Part shown: positions 34,165-43,250 of the stretch, piece by piece
Numbering within the stretch: position 1 is the first letter of the stretch
How the letters are laid out: each line of letters starts with the position of its first letter
Source of the DNA: JBCBAP01 sp038532435
Lineage (GTDB): Bacteria > Pseudomonadota > Alphaproteobacteria > Rhodobacterales > Rhodobacteraceae
Reading direction: 5' to 3'
DNA length: 64,000 nt
Assembly (NCBI GenBank): GCA_038532435.1
Contig: JBCBAP010000005.1
Location: 38,907-102,906 of the forward strand
Made by a program: the position numbers and the translations under genes
Notes under the pieces: model-generated
Databases searched by the model: none
What the model saw: the letters and a program-made list of their open reading frames with translations, nothing else
Told to the model about the DNA's origin: nothing

Positions 34165-35490
34165 ATGTCCCACGTGTTTCCCCGCCACAGCCGCGCGGAT
34201 CTGCCAACCATCGCGCGCGGCGAAGGCATCTACCTCTATGACAGGGAGGGCAAACGCTATCTCGACGGCTCCGGCGGCGCGGCGGTTTCCTGCCTCGGCC
34301 ACGGGGACGCCGATGTGATTGCTGCAATCAAGGCGCAACTCGATGCGGCCGCCTACGCCCACACGAGTTTCTTCACTTCTGAACCCGCGGAGGATCTGGC
34401 GGATCGGCTGATCGCCGACGCGCCGGAGGGGCTTGACCGGGTCTATTTTGTCTCCGGCGGATCGGAGGCCGTGGAGGCGGCCCTCAAGCTCGCCCGCCAG
34501 TATGCCGTCGAACGGGGCGAGACCCAGCGCCACCGGATCATCGCGCGGGACCAGAGCTATCACGGCAACACGCTCGGCGCGCTCGCAACCGGCGGGAACG
34601 CGTGGCGCCGCGCCCCGTTCGCGCCGATGCTGATCGAGACGAGCCACATCCCCCCGTGCTTTGCCTACCGCCATCAGCGGGAAGATGAGACGGACATCGC
34701 CTACGGCGAGCGCGCCGCCGACGCGCTGGAAGCTGAGATCACCCGCCTCGGCTCGGAGAGCGTCCTCGCGTTCGTCGCCGAACCGGTCGTCGGCGCGACA
34801 GCCGGGGCGGTGCCCGCGGTCGATGGCTATTTTCGCAGGATCCGGGAGATCTGCGATCGCCACGGCGTGCTGCTGATCCTCGACGAGGTCATGTGCGGCA
34901 TGGGCCGCACCGGGCACCTCTTTGCCTGCGAGGCGGACGGCGTACGTCCCGACATACTGGCGATCGCGAAGGGGCTCGGTGCGGGCTACCAGCCGATCGG
35001 CGCGATGCTCTGTTCCCGTGAGATCTACGACACCATCGCGGGAGGAAGCGGCTTCTTCCAGCATGGGCACACATACCTTGCCCATCCGACGGCCTGCGCC
35101 GCCGCCGGTGCGGTTCTGACCAAGCTGACGGAGGGCGGTCTCGTGGAGCGGTCCCGGGTCATGGGCGAACGGCTGCAGGGGGCGCTCGAGGCGGCGTTCG
35201 GCCAGCACCCCCATGTGGGGGACATCCGCGGTCGGGGCCTTTTCCGCGCAATCGAACTGGTCGCCAATCGGGACACGAAGGCACCGTTCGATCCGAAGCT
35301 GCAGCTTCACAAGCGGATCAAGCGGGCGGCGTTCGATGCGGGTCTCGCGTGCTATCCGATGGGTGGCACGATAGACGGTGTTCGCGGGGACCACATCCTG
35401 CTCGCGCCACCCTTCATCCTGGAGGATGCGCATATCGGGGAGATCGTCACGGCTCTCGATACCGCGATCACGACAAGCCTGCCGAGCTGA
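34165..35490 (+). CDS. Class III PLP-dependent aminotransferase
   Basis: A 441-aa class III aminotransferase. YFVSGGSEAVEAALKLARQY (about residues 94-113) is the PLP phosphate region, ILDEVMCGMGRTG (about 236-248) holds the ring-stacking Asp, and DILAIAKGLGAGYQPIGAML (about 262-281) the Schiff-base Lys. It belongs to the group of omega-amino acid:pyruvate/aspartate-family aminotransferases; the amino donor cannot be told from sequence. ATG 34165, usual length. No catabolic neighbour points to a pathway. Confidence 0.9.
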   Translation: MSHVFPRHSRADLPTIARGEGIYLYDREGKRYLDGSGGAAVSCLGHGDADVIAAIKAQLDAAAYAHTSFFTSEPAEDLADRLIADAPEGLDRVYFVSGGSEAVEAALKLARQYAVERGETQRHRIIARDQSYHGNTLGALATGGNAWRRAPFAPMLIETSHIPPCFAYRHQREDETDIAYGERAADALEAEITRLGSESVLAFVAEPVVGATAGAVPAVDGYFRRIREICDRHGVLLILDEVMCGMGRTGHLFACEADGVRPDILAIAKGLGAGYQPIGAMLCSREIYDTIAGGSGFFQHGHTYLAHPTACAAAGAVLTKLTEGGLVERSRVMGERLQGALEAAFGQHPHVGDIRGRGLFRAIELVANRDTKAPFDPKLQLHKRIKRAAFDAGLACYPMGGTIDGVRGDHILLAPPFILEDAHIGEIVTALDTAITTSLPS

Positions 35491-35530
35491 AAGGCGCACG
35501 CCCTTATCCTTCCGTTAGCAAAATTGCCCG

Positions 35531-38074
35531 ATGGTGCGGCCAATCGAGCAATTTCGGGGGTGCTGCGTGCCACTTCTTCGGTCGTCCAAATGGGTTTTCG
35601 GTGTGGCCTTCGCGGTGCCGGTGCTGGCGCTCCTGATCGTCGCGGGCGCGAACCGCCTGTCCCTGCAAACACTCAACGGTCGGCTCGACGTCATCGACGC
35701 TACGGGCAAGCGTATCGCGGTGCTGGAGGAAGTTGACGCGGCCCTCATCGCCGTGCGCACCAGCGGCTCGGTGTGGGAAGCGAGCCGGACCCGCGAAACG
35801 GCTGCGGCCGCCATCGAGGATCTCATCGCCCTCGACAAGTCCCGCGCGGGGCTGGAGGCCGAGGGCCTCGGCCCCCTTTCCCGCCGCATCCAGAGCTTCG
35901 CCGATGATGCGACCCGATGGGTCAAGCAGGAACAGGAGATCGACGACGCGCTCGCCCCTCTCGGTGAGCGGCTGATCGCGCTCACGGACGCGCTGCGGGG
36001 TCTTTCGACCCGCGCGGACAGGGACCGTTCGATGCCCCTTCTCGTCGCTGCCAACAGGGCGATTGCGGAGGTGCAGACATCCAAGCTGCTGCTCTTTTCA
36101 GACCTCGATACCCTGACCCGGTCGCAGACCTTCGCGGTCAGCCAGGGGCATCTCATGGCCGCACGGGCCTTCCTCTCGGGCAGCGGCACACCGGCAAAGG
36201 CAATCGTAGACGAGCTCACCGTGTTGCAATCCGCCCTTGCCGGGGTTGCGGAAACCGCGCCCGAGCCCGCATCGGGCTCAGGCTTCACGTCAGCCGGGGA
36301 GATCGCGGCAACACTGACGCAGGCCATTGCGGAGGAGGCAAAGACGGTCGATCGCACGGCGACGGTTGCACGATCAGACGTGCTCTTTCAGTCCTCACTC
36401 ATGACTTGGATAGGTCTGGCGGGCGGGCTTGTCACGATCGTCCTCGCCCTCCTCCTGCGCAGGACGCTCGGAACGTCTCCGCCCGCAGCGACCGCTCAGG
36501 TCACGACCGGTCCCGCGCCGGACGTCAACCGCCTCCATCGTCGGGCGCTCGATTCGACCGACACCCTGATCATGCTGGCGGACAATGACCGGAACATCGT
36601 TTACCTCAACACCGCACTGGAAACGATGTTCCGGGACGCGGAGACCGACATCCGCCAAGATCTGCCCCAGTTCGAGGTCGGGTCGCTCATCGGCTCAAAC
36701 ATCGATGCGTTTCATCGCAAGGCGGACCACCAGTCCCGCATGATCGCGGATCTGACGCACACGCACCGGGCGCGTTTCGCCCTCGGCGGACGTCACTTCG
36801 ACCTCGCCATCAGCCCGATCAACGGCTCCGACGGGGATCGGATCGGCACGGTCGTCGAGTGGCAGGACCGAACACAGATCATCCGCACACAGGCGGAGAT
36901 TGACCGGGTCGTCACCCATGCGCTGCACGGAGATTTCAAGGATGCCGCGGACCTGACCGACGCCCCTGCCCTGCTGCGCACCTCCGGCGAACAGATCAAC
37001 CAGCTCGTCCGGTCCATAGATGAAAACATGACCGGAGCGCGCCGCGTCATCACCGCGTTCGCCCGCGGCAACCTTACCGAACGGATGCGCAAGTCTGGCG
37101 AGGGGGCGTTCAAGGATCTGCGGGAGGGTGTGAACGAGACCGTCGACAGCCTGTCCAGCCTCGTGCGCGACATCAAGGATTCCGTCGAAACCATGCACAC
37201 GGCGACGGACAGTATCGCTGACGGGGCGGAGGCTCTGGCCGCCCGCGCGGTCAGCCAGGCGTCCCGTCTGCAGGAGACCGCGGCGACCATGGAAGAGATG
37301 TCGGCGACGATCAAATCCAACGCGGACAGCGCGGACAGCGCGCGGTCCCTCGCCGTCGAGGCGTCGAGCCAGGCGTCAAAAGGGGGCAGCGTCGTCGATG
37401 AAACGATCTCCGCGATGACCCGGATCGAAACCAGCTCCGGCAAGATCTCCGACATCATCTCCGTGATCGATTCAATCGCGTTCCAAACCAACCTCCTGGC
37501 CCTCAACGCGGCGGTGGAGGCGGCCCGGGCCGGGGATGCGGGTAAGGGTTTTGCCGTCGTCGCCTCGGAGGTCCGCACGCTCGCCCAGCGCTCTGCAGAG
37601 GCCGCAAAGGATATCAAGTCGCTGATCTCGGAGAGCACCGGTCAGGTCGCCGACGGTGTCAGCCTCGTCCATCGCACGGGCTCCGCCCTCACCGACATCG
37701 TCGGATCCGTCAAGCGGGTCGCGGACACGGTCGAGGACATCTCGACCGCAACCAAGGAACAATCCTCGGGCATTGCGGAGATCGCATCGGCGGTGAACCA
37801 CATGGATCAGATGACCCAGCAGAACTCTTCCATGGCCGAACAAAGCGCCGCGGCCGCCCGCAACCTTGCGGTGCAAAGCGGAAGGCTCTCCGAGCTGGTG
37901 TCCCACTTCACCCTCGCCGACCGCCCCGCCTCGGTCGAAGCCACGGCGGATGCGGAGTGGCGCCGGGTTGAACGGCGGACCCGGCCCGAGGCTGCGCAGC
38001 TTCCCCCGCCACCGATTCCTTCGACCGCGCAGGCGATCGCCCTCGATGATGACGAGGACTGGGCGAGCTTCTGA
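35531..38074 (+). CDS. Methyl-accepting chemotaxis protein with PAS domain
   Basis: An 847-aa transmembrane receptor: TM1 (VFGVAFAVPVLALLIVAGA, about 21-39), a helical periplasmic sensor (about 40-285), TM2 (about 291-311), a cytoplasmic PAS domain (about 335-450), a HAMP-like segment (RRVITAFARGNLTERM, about 507-522), and the signalling domain with the conserved hairpin tip SIAFQTNLLALNAAVEAARA (about 650-669). The chain ends DDEDWASF, matching the xWxxF pentapeptide that tethers CheR/CheB. Start ATG 35531; GTG 35569-region starts are possible. No che genes nearby; ligand unknown. Confidence 0.9.
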   Translation: MVRPIEQFRGCCVPLLRSSKWVFGVAFAVPVLALLIVAGANRLSLQTLNGRLDVIDATGKRIAVLEEVDAALIAVRTSGSVWEASRTRETAAAAIEDLIALDKSRAGLEAEGLGPLSRRIQSFADDATRWVKQEQEIDDALAPLGERLIALTDALRGLSTRADRDRSMPLLVAANRAIAEVQTSKLLLFSDLDTLTRSQTFAVSQGHLMAARAFLSGSGTPAKAIVDELTVLQSALAGVAETAPEPASGSGFTSAGEIAATLTQAIAEEAKTVDRTATVARSDVLFQSSLMTWIGLAGGLVTIVLALLLRRTLGTSPPAATAQVTTGPAPDVNRLHRRALDSTDTLIMLADNDRNIVYLNTALETMFRDAETDIRQDLPQFEVGSLIGSNIDAFHRKADHQSRMIADLTHTHRARFALGGRHFDLAISPINGSDGDRIGTVVEWQDRTQIIRTQAEIDRVVTHALHGDFKDAADLTDAPALLRTSGEQINQLVRSIDENMTGARRVITAFARGNLTERMRKSGEGAFKDLREGVNETVDSLSSLVRDIKDSVETMHTATDSIADGAEALAARAVSQASRLQETAATMEEMSATIKSNADSADSARSLAVEASSQASKGGSVVDETISAMTRIETSSGKISDIISVIDSIAFQTNLLALNAAVEAARAGDAGKGFAVVASEVRTLAQRSAEAAKDIKSLISESTGQVADGVSLVHRTGSALTDIVGSVKRVADTVEDISTATKEQSSGIAEIASAVNHMDQMTQQNSSMAEQSAAAARNLAVQSGRLSELVSHFTLADRPASVEATADAEWRRVERRTRPEAAQLPPPPIPSTAQAIALDDDEDWASF

Positions 38075-38171
38075 GCGCGCGCCATGACCTGAGGGCATGG
38101 CGGACCCACCGGATTCGCGCGGCTCGGAGGAGGCGGCGATGTTAGGTTCGGGTTATTCCCTGGAATGATCC

Positions 38172-39386
38172 ATGCGCATCCTGCTTTCCTTCGCCGCCCT
38201 GTTCCTGTCGATTGTCTTCGTGCAATTGTCGTCCGGGGCGATGGGCCCGCTCGATGTGCTGTCCGGCGTCGCGCTCGGCTTTTCGACGGCGGAGATCGGG
38301 CGTCTCGGCTCAGCCCATTTCGTCGGCTTTTTCATCGGCTGCTGGTGGGCCCCGCGGATCATGGGGTCCGTCGGCCACGGGCGCACGTTCGCCGTCTTTG
38401 CCGCCTTCGGAACACTCGGCGCGCTTGGTCACACGCTGACAACAGACCCCAACGTGTGGGCCGTGCTCCGGGTGCTGACGGGCATGGCTGTCGCGGGATC
38501 CTACACCGTCGTCGAAAGCTGGCTGCAGGCGAAGGTGACCAACGCCACCCGGGGCCGCGCGCTCGGCGCGTATCGGCTCGTCGACATCACCGCATCCCTC
38601 GCGGGCCAACTGATGATCGGGTTTCTCACACCCGCGGCCTATGTCTCCTACACGATCCTCGCGATCTTCTGCTGCCTGAGCCTGCTGCCCCTCACTCTTT
38701 CCACCGCGCAGGCCCCGAAGACACCAGCGGCCCCGCGTTTGCGCCCGGGCCGGGCGCTCGCGCTCAGCCCGCTGGCGGCAGCCGCTGTCATGGTGTCGGG
38801 CCTGACGATGGCCTCCTTCCGGATGGTCGGACCGCTCTATGCCGTGGGTGAGGGGCGCGGCACGGTGGAGGTTGGCTACTTCCTCGCCGCGGGCCTTCTC
38901 GGTGGCGCGCTGGCACAGGTGCCCATCGGTTGGCTCGCGGACAAGATCGACCGCCGCCGCGTACTCCTCATCCAGTCACTCGCCGCAATTGCGGTCGCGA
39001 TGGGGCTCTATTCCGGCGGGCTACCGGGGGACGTGGGGTTCTATGGCGGCGCGCTGCTCTTCGGCTTCGCGGCGTTCCCGCTGTTTTCCGTCGCGGCCGC
39101 CCACGCAAACGACCACGCTGAGGCGGACGAGGTGGTGGAGCTGAACGCGGCCCTCATTTTCCTCTATGCCTGCGGTGCTGTCCTCGCGCCCGTTGTCGCC
39201 GCCGCGCTGGTGGAAGGGTTCGGGCCGCGGGCGCTCTTCGGGTTCATCTCCGCCGCGCATGTCCTTCTCGTTCTGTTCGCCCTCAGCCGGATGCGCGCAC
39301 GGCCAAGCCCGGAGCGGCGGACGCCCTACACCTACTTGCCCCGCACGTCGCTCATCCTGCGCAGGCTCTTCAAACGGCGCGGCTGA
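38172..39386 (+). CDS. MFS transporter (YcaD-like)
   Basis: A 404-aa protein with twelve predicted helices and the YcaD-type layout: FVGFFIGCWWAPRIMGSVGH in the second/third helix, LRVLTGMAVAGSYTVVESWL (about 99-118), and PIGWLADKIDRRRVLLIQSL after helix 8 (the MFS A-like motif GxLaDrxdRR). Substrate not predictable. Start ATG follows GAATGATCC; the basic C-tail is cytoplasmic. Probably own transcript, with metG 66 bases downstream. Confidence 0.85.
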   Translation: MRILLSFAALFLSIVFVQLSSGAMGPLDVLSGVALGFSTAEIGRLGSAHFVGFFIGCWWAPRIMGSVGHGRTFAVFAAFGTLGALGHTLTTDPNVWAVLRVLTGMAVAGSYTVVESWLQAKVTNATRGRALGAYRLVDITASLAGQLMIGFLTPAAYVSYTILAIFCCLSLLPLTLSTAQAPKTPAAPRLRPGRALALSPLAAAAVMVSGLTMASFRMVGPLYAVGEGRGTVEVGYFLAAGLLGGALAQVPIGWLADKIDRRRVLLIQSLAAIAVAMGLYSGGLPGDVGFYGGALLFGFAAFPLFSVAAAHANDHAEADEVVELNAALIFLYACGAVLAPVVAAALVEGFGPRALFGFISAAHVLLVLFALSRMRARPSPERRTPYTYLPRTSLILRRLFKRRG

Positions 39387-39452
39387 GGCGCTGGCGCCTC
39401 CGCACCGGATCGGGTAAGCCTCGCCCATTACCTGAGATATCGAGCGGACATC

Positions 39453-41144
39453 ATGGCGCGCATCCTCATCACTTCGGCGATCCCCTACATCAACGGGATC
39501 AAGCATCTGGGCAATCTTGTGGGCTCCCAACTGCCCTCCGACGTCTATGCCCGTTTCATGCGGGCGCAGGGCCACGAGGTGATGCATATCTGCGCGACCG
39601 ACGAGCACGGCTCCCCGGCGGAACTGGCCGCGGCAAAGGCGGGCAAACCCGTCGCGGAGTATTGCGCGGAGATGCATGAGATCCAGGCCGGGTTGGCCAA
39701 GGGCTTTCGCCTCGACTTCGACCATTTCGGCCGCTCCTCAAGCCGGGAAAACCGGGAGCTGACGCAGCACTTCGCGGCACAGCTCGACCGGCAGGACCTG
39801 ATCAAGGAGGTCGTCGAACATCAGGTCTATTCGATTTCCGACGGGCGGTTCCTCGCGGACCGCTACGTGGAGGGCACCTGCCCCAACTGCGGCTACGACA
39901 AGGCCCGTGGCGATCAGTGTGAGAACTGCACCAAGCAGCTCGACCCGAAGGATCTCATCAACCCGCGCTCCGCCATCTCCGGTGCCACGGATCTGGAAGT
40001 GCGGGAGACGCGACACCTGCACCTGCGCCAGTCCGCACTGCGCAACCAGCTTTCCGACTGGATCGACAGCAAGGGGGACTGGCCGGTCCTCACCACCTCC
40101 ATCGCCAAAAAGTGGCTCAATGACGGGGATGGCCTGCAGGACCGCGGGATCACCCGCGACCTGAGCTGGGGTGTGCCGGTGGAGAAGGACGGCGCACCTT
40201 GGCCGGGGCTCGAAGGCAAGGTCTTCTACGTCTGGTTCGACGCGCCCATCGCCTACATCGCCGCGACCGCCGAGGGGCACGCGGACTGGGAGCGGTGGTG
40301 GCGCACGGACAAGGGTGCGGAGGATGTCAAATACGTCCAGTTCATGGGCAAGGACAACGTCCCCTTCCATACGCTGAGCTTCCCCGCCACCATCCTCGGC
40401 TCCGCCGAACCGTGGAAGCTCGTCGACTACATCAAGTCGTTCAATTACCTCAACTATGAGGGAGGGCAGTTTTCCACCAGCCAGGGGCGCGGTGTGTTCC
40501 AGGATCAGGCGCTTGCCCTTTTGCCGAGCGACTACTGGCGCTGGTGGCTGATGAGCAACTGCCCGGAGACCTCCGACAGCGAATTCACCTGGGAAAGCTT
40601 CCAGGGCGGCGTGAACAAGGACCTCGCGGACGTCCTCGGCAACTTCGTCAGCCGGGTGACCAAGTTTTGCCGGTCCAAGTTCTCCGCGGCCGTGCCGGAA
40701 GGCGCCTATGGCACGGACGAAGAAGCGCTGATCGCGGATCTCGCGGCCCGCACAGCCCGCTACACTGCGCATATGGAGGCCATGGAATTCCGCAAGGCCG
40801 CCGCTGAGCTGCGCGCGATCTGGGTTGCGGGCAACGAGTATCTGCAGGCAGCGGCCCCATGGTCGGTCATCAAGACCGACGAGGCGCGGGCTGCGGGGAT
40901 CATCCGTCTCGCGCTCAACCTGATCCCGTTCTACGCGGAGCTGTCGGCCCCCTTCATCCCCGATGCGAGCGAAACCATGCTTGCGGCGATGGGCGTGGAG
41001 CCCGGCGGATGGCCTGTAGACGTGCCCGCAGCACTCGACCGGCTCGCGCCCGGTGCCGCCTTCACCGTACCCGATGTGCTCTTTGCGAAGATCACCGACG
41101 ACGCGCGGGAGGAGATGGCGGCGCAGTTCGCGGGCCAGTCCTGA
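39453..41144 (+). CDS. metG: Methionine--tRNA ligase
   Basis: A 563-aa class I synthetase. HIGH-type motif in IKHLGNLVGSQLPSDVYARF (HLGN, about residues 12-31 region), THE DEHG/ATDEHGSPAELAA motif, a four-cysteine zinc knuckle (CPNCGYDKARGDQCENC, about 147-163) and the catalytic WFDAPIAYIAAT. The KMSKS loop reads GGQFSTSQGRGVF (Gln at about 339), lacking both usual lysines. It has no C-terminal dimerisation domain. Length is normal for Rhodobacterales MetG. Confidence 0.95.
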   Translation: MARILITSAIPYINGIKHLGNLVGSQLPSDVYARFMRAQGHEVMHICATDEHGSPAELAAAKAGKPVAEYCAEMHEIQAGLAKGFRLDFDHFGRSSSRENRELTQHFAAQLDRQDLIKEVVEHQVYSISDGRFLADRYVEGTCPNCGYDKARGDQCENCTKQLDPKDLINPRSAISGATDLEVRETRHLHLRQSALRNQLSDWIDSKGDWPVLTTSIAKKWLNDGDGLQDRGITRDLSWGVPVEKDGAPWPGLEGKVFYVWFDAPIAYIAATAEGHADWERWWRTDKGAEDVKYVQFMGKDNVPFHTLSFPATILGSAEPWKLVDYIKSFNYLNYEGGQFSTSQGRGVFQDQALALLPSDYWRWWLMSNCPETSDSEFTWESFQGGVNKDLADVLGNFVSRVTKFCRSKFSAAVPEGAYGTDEEALIADLAARTARYTAHMEAMEFRKAAAELRAIWVAGNEYLQAAAPWSVIKTDEARAAGIIRLALNLIPFYAELSAPFIPDASETMLAAMGVEPGGWPVDVPAALDRLAPGAAFTVPDVLFAKITDDAREEMAAQFAGQS

Positions 41145-41182
41145 TCCGCTGGCCCGGGACCAGCCAGGCCGCGACCGCAGCC

Positions 41183-41512
41183 GTGCCGCTCGCACCGGGG
41201 CCGGAGATGCTCGTCGAAGGGACCGAACGATATCAGGATGCGCTAGGCCGAATGCTCGGCGGCTCGGGTGGAAGCGCGCACAACCTTGCGACAGAGGCGG
41301 TGCTGACCGTCGGGTCCCGAGACAGGGTAACTGTCACCCTCGGCGGAAACCGTGCCGGCCACCTCGCGGGCGGTCTTGCGCAGACACTCCGCGTTCTGTC
41401 CGATGATGGGAACGGCGCGCCTCTGCGCTGTGCTGCCCGGATCAACGGTCGCTTCGGCACGCACCTGACCGTCTCGCTCATGCTCGCCCGGCCGCCCTGG
41501 ATCCTGTCCTGA
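41183..41512 (+). CDS. Hypothetical small protein, doubtful
   Basis: An open frame of about 102-110 codons downstream of metG (GTG 41183 or ATG 41207) with wobble-position composition like coding DNA: MLVEGTERYQDALGRMLGGS, then ATEAVLTVGSRDRVTVTLGG and AGHLAGGLAQTLRVL. No domain recognised and no clear ribosome site; antisense frames cover the same stretch. It fills most of the 435-base gap between metG and the DMT transporter. It could be a real small gene or chance. Confidence 0.3.
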   Translation: MPLAPGPEMLVEGTERYQDALGRMLGGSGGSAHNLATEAVLTVGSRDRVTVTLGGNRAGHLAGGLAQTLRVLSDDGNGAPLRCAARINGRFGTHLTVSLMLARPPWILS

Positions 41513-41579
41513 TACAATTGACCGCTTGACCCCCATGCACCGGCTCCGCGACATGGGGTAAGCCGAAAGGAACCCAGCA

Positions 41580-42497
41580 ATGTCCGCCCCGCCCCCGGGT
41601 CCCCCAGACCTGTCCATTGAGCCTGCGCACCGGGACAATCTGCGCGGTCTGACGTGGATCCTGTTCTCCGTGATCGCGTCGAGCGCCATGAGCGTCGCGG
41701 TGCGCCCGGTCTCGCTGGAGGTGGACAGCCGCATGGTCGTCATGTTGCGGGCGGGGATCACCTGCGGGCTCCTGCTGGTGGCGATCCCGCTGATCTGGCG
41801 GTACCGGGACAGGATGCGGTTCTCCCGCCCCCGGGACCATCTGATCCGCGGCGCGCTGATCGCATTCTCGACACATCTGGGGTTCTACACCCTGGCCAGC
41901 ATTCCCCTGGCCACCGCGTCGGTCCTGTTCTTCACAGCACCGATATTCGCCACCCTTCTGGCGATGGCCGTCCATGGCGAACGGGTCGGGCCAAGGCGCA
42001 TCGCCGCCGTCGGCGCGGGGTTTGCCGGGGCCCTGATCATCCTGCGTCCAGGCTTCCGCACGTTCGAACCTGCGATGCTGGCCGCCCTCGGCTCATCGCT
42101 CCTCTTTGCGCTCGCGCTGACCATGTCCCGCGGCCTCGCGCGGGCGGACGGACCGATGTCCACCTACGTGTCGTCGGTGGTTGTCACGGCGGTGATCAGC
42201 CTTCCGCTGGCGGCTCCTGTCCTTGCCCTGCCGGTCTCGACCTACGCATGGGTCGCGACTGCCGTGCTCGTGGTCGCGGGAGGGGCCCGCGGCGTCGCGG
42301 ACATCCAGGCGTATCGCTACGGCGACGCGGCGGTGCTTGCCCCTGTCACCTATCTCCGCCTCGTGTTCGTCGGGATTGCCGGATACCTGATGTTCGACGA
42401 ACGCATCGACGGGCCGACGCTGCTGGGCGCGGCGATCATCGTAACCGCGACGCTCTACATCGCGCAGCGGGAGCGGATGCTGAAGAAAGAAGATTGA
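41580..42497 (+). CDS. DMT family transporter (EamA)
   Basis: A 305-aa membrane protein with two EamA repeats and about ten helices (GLTWILFSVIASSAMSVAV, FYTLASIPLATASVLFFTAP, YGDAAVLAPVTYLRLVFVGI and a terminal LLGAAIIVTATLYIA). The conserved charged MVVMLRAGITCGLL at helix 2 is typical. Exporter/importer of metabolites; substrate unknown. Preceded by AAAGGA upstream of the ATG. Confidence 0.87.
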   Translation: MSAPPPGPPDLSIEPAHRDNLRGLTWILFSVIASSAMSVAVRPVSLEVDSRMVVMLRAGITCGLLLVAIPLIWRYRDRMRFSRPRDHLIRGALIAFSTHLGFYTLASIPLATASVLFFTAPIFATLLAMAVHGERVGPRRIAAVGAGFAGALIILRPGFRTFEPAMLAALGSSLLFALALTMSRGLARADGPMSTYVSSVVVTAVISLPLAAPVLALPVSTYAWVATAVLVVAGGARGVADIQAYRYGDAAVLAPVTYLRLVFVGIAGYLMFDERIDGPTLLGAAIIVTATLYIAQRERMLKKED

Positions 42498-42644
42498 CGG
42501 CGACGAGACGGAGCGGCGGCGAAGCTGTGCCGGTTGGGTACCAGCCCCCTTCAAGTCTCGGCACGGGCGACGCTGATCGGGGGACCGGACCAGGGACCCG
42601 CGCCTTGATCCTCTGGCGGTCGGACCACCGGTCAGATCGCGTGT

Positions 42645-43250
42645 TCAGAGGGCCTTTCGCGCGCGCAACGCTGCGGAAATCGTGCCATCGTCGAGATAGT
42701 CGAGCGCACCTCCGATCGGCACACCTTGAGCGAGCGACGTCACCTTCACACCCGCCCCCTCGAACTGATCCGCGAGGTAATGGGCTGTGGTCTGCCCGTC
42801 CACGGTCGCGTTAAGGGCCAGGATCACCTCCTCGATCCCGTGCCGCTGCACCCGTGACAGAAGGTGCGGGACGCGCAGCTCATCAGGGCCGATGCCGTCA
42901 AGCGCGCTCAGCACACCGCCCAGCACATGAAACCGCCCCTTGAACACCGCCGCACGCTCCACGGCCCAGAGGTCGGCGACATCCTCGACCACACAGATCG
43001 ACGTCGGATCCCGCTTCGGATCGAGGCACACAGCACAGCGGTCGCCAGACCCGATATTGCCACACTCCACGCACTCCCGCGCGGTGGCGGAAACGTCCGC
43101 CATCGCGCTCGCAAGCGGCTCGAGCAGGAGCCGCCGCTTCTTCACCAGATGCAGGACCGCGCGCCGGGCGGAGCGCGGGCCGAGACCCGGCAGCTTCGCC
43201 ATCAGATCAATGAGCTGTTCGAGCTCCCTGCCCGGCCCGGTCTCGCTCAT
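42645..43250 (-). CDS. recR: Recombination protein RecR
   Basis: A 201-aa RecR: N-terminal HhH LIDLMAKLPGLGPRSARRAV (about residues 13-32), zinc finger CVECGNIGSGDRCAVC (about 61-76), Toprim ICVVEDVADLWAVERAA (about 86-102) and C-terminal LAQGVPIGGALDYLDDGT. RecR works with RecO/RecF loading RecA. It overlaps the KAS III-like gene by ATGA. It is separated from its usual partner ybaB by that gene. Confidence 0.96.
   Translation of the reverse strand: MSETGPGRELEQLIDLMAKLPGLGPRSARRAVLHLVKKRRLLLEPLASAMADVSATARECVECGNIGSGDRCAVCLDPKRDPTSICVVEDVADLWAVERAAVFKGRFHVLGGVLSALDGIGPDELRVPHLLSRVQRHGIEEVILALNATVDGQTTAHYLADQFEGAGVKVTSLAQGVPIGGALDYLDDGTISAALRARKAL

Noticed and set aside
34084..35499. Long minus-strand frame opposite the class III aminotransferase
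   Set aside because: Shadow of the aminotransferase: arginine- and proline-rich, no recognisable motif, no ribosome site.
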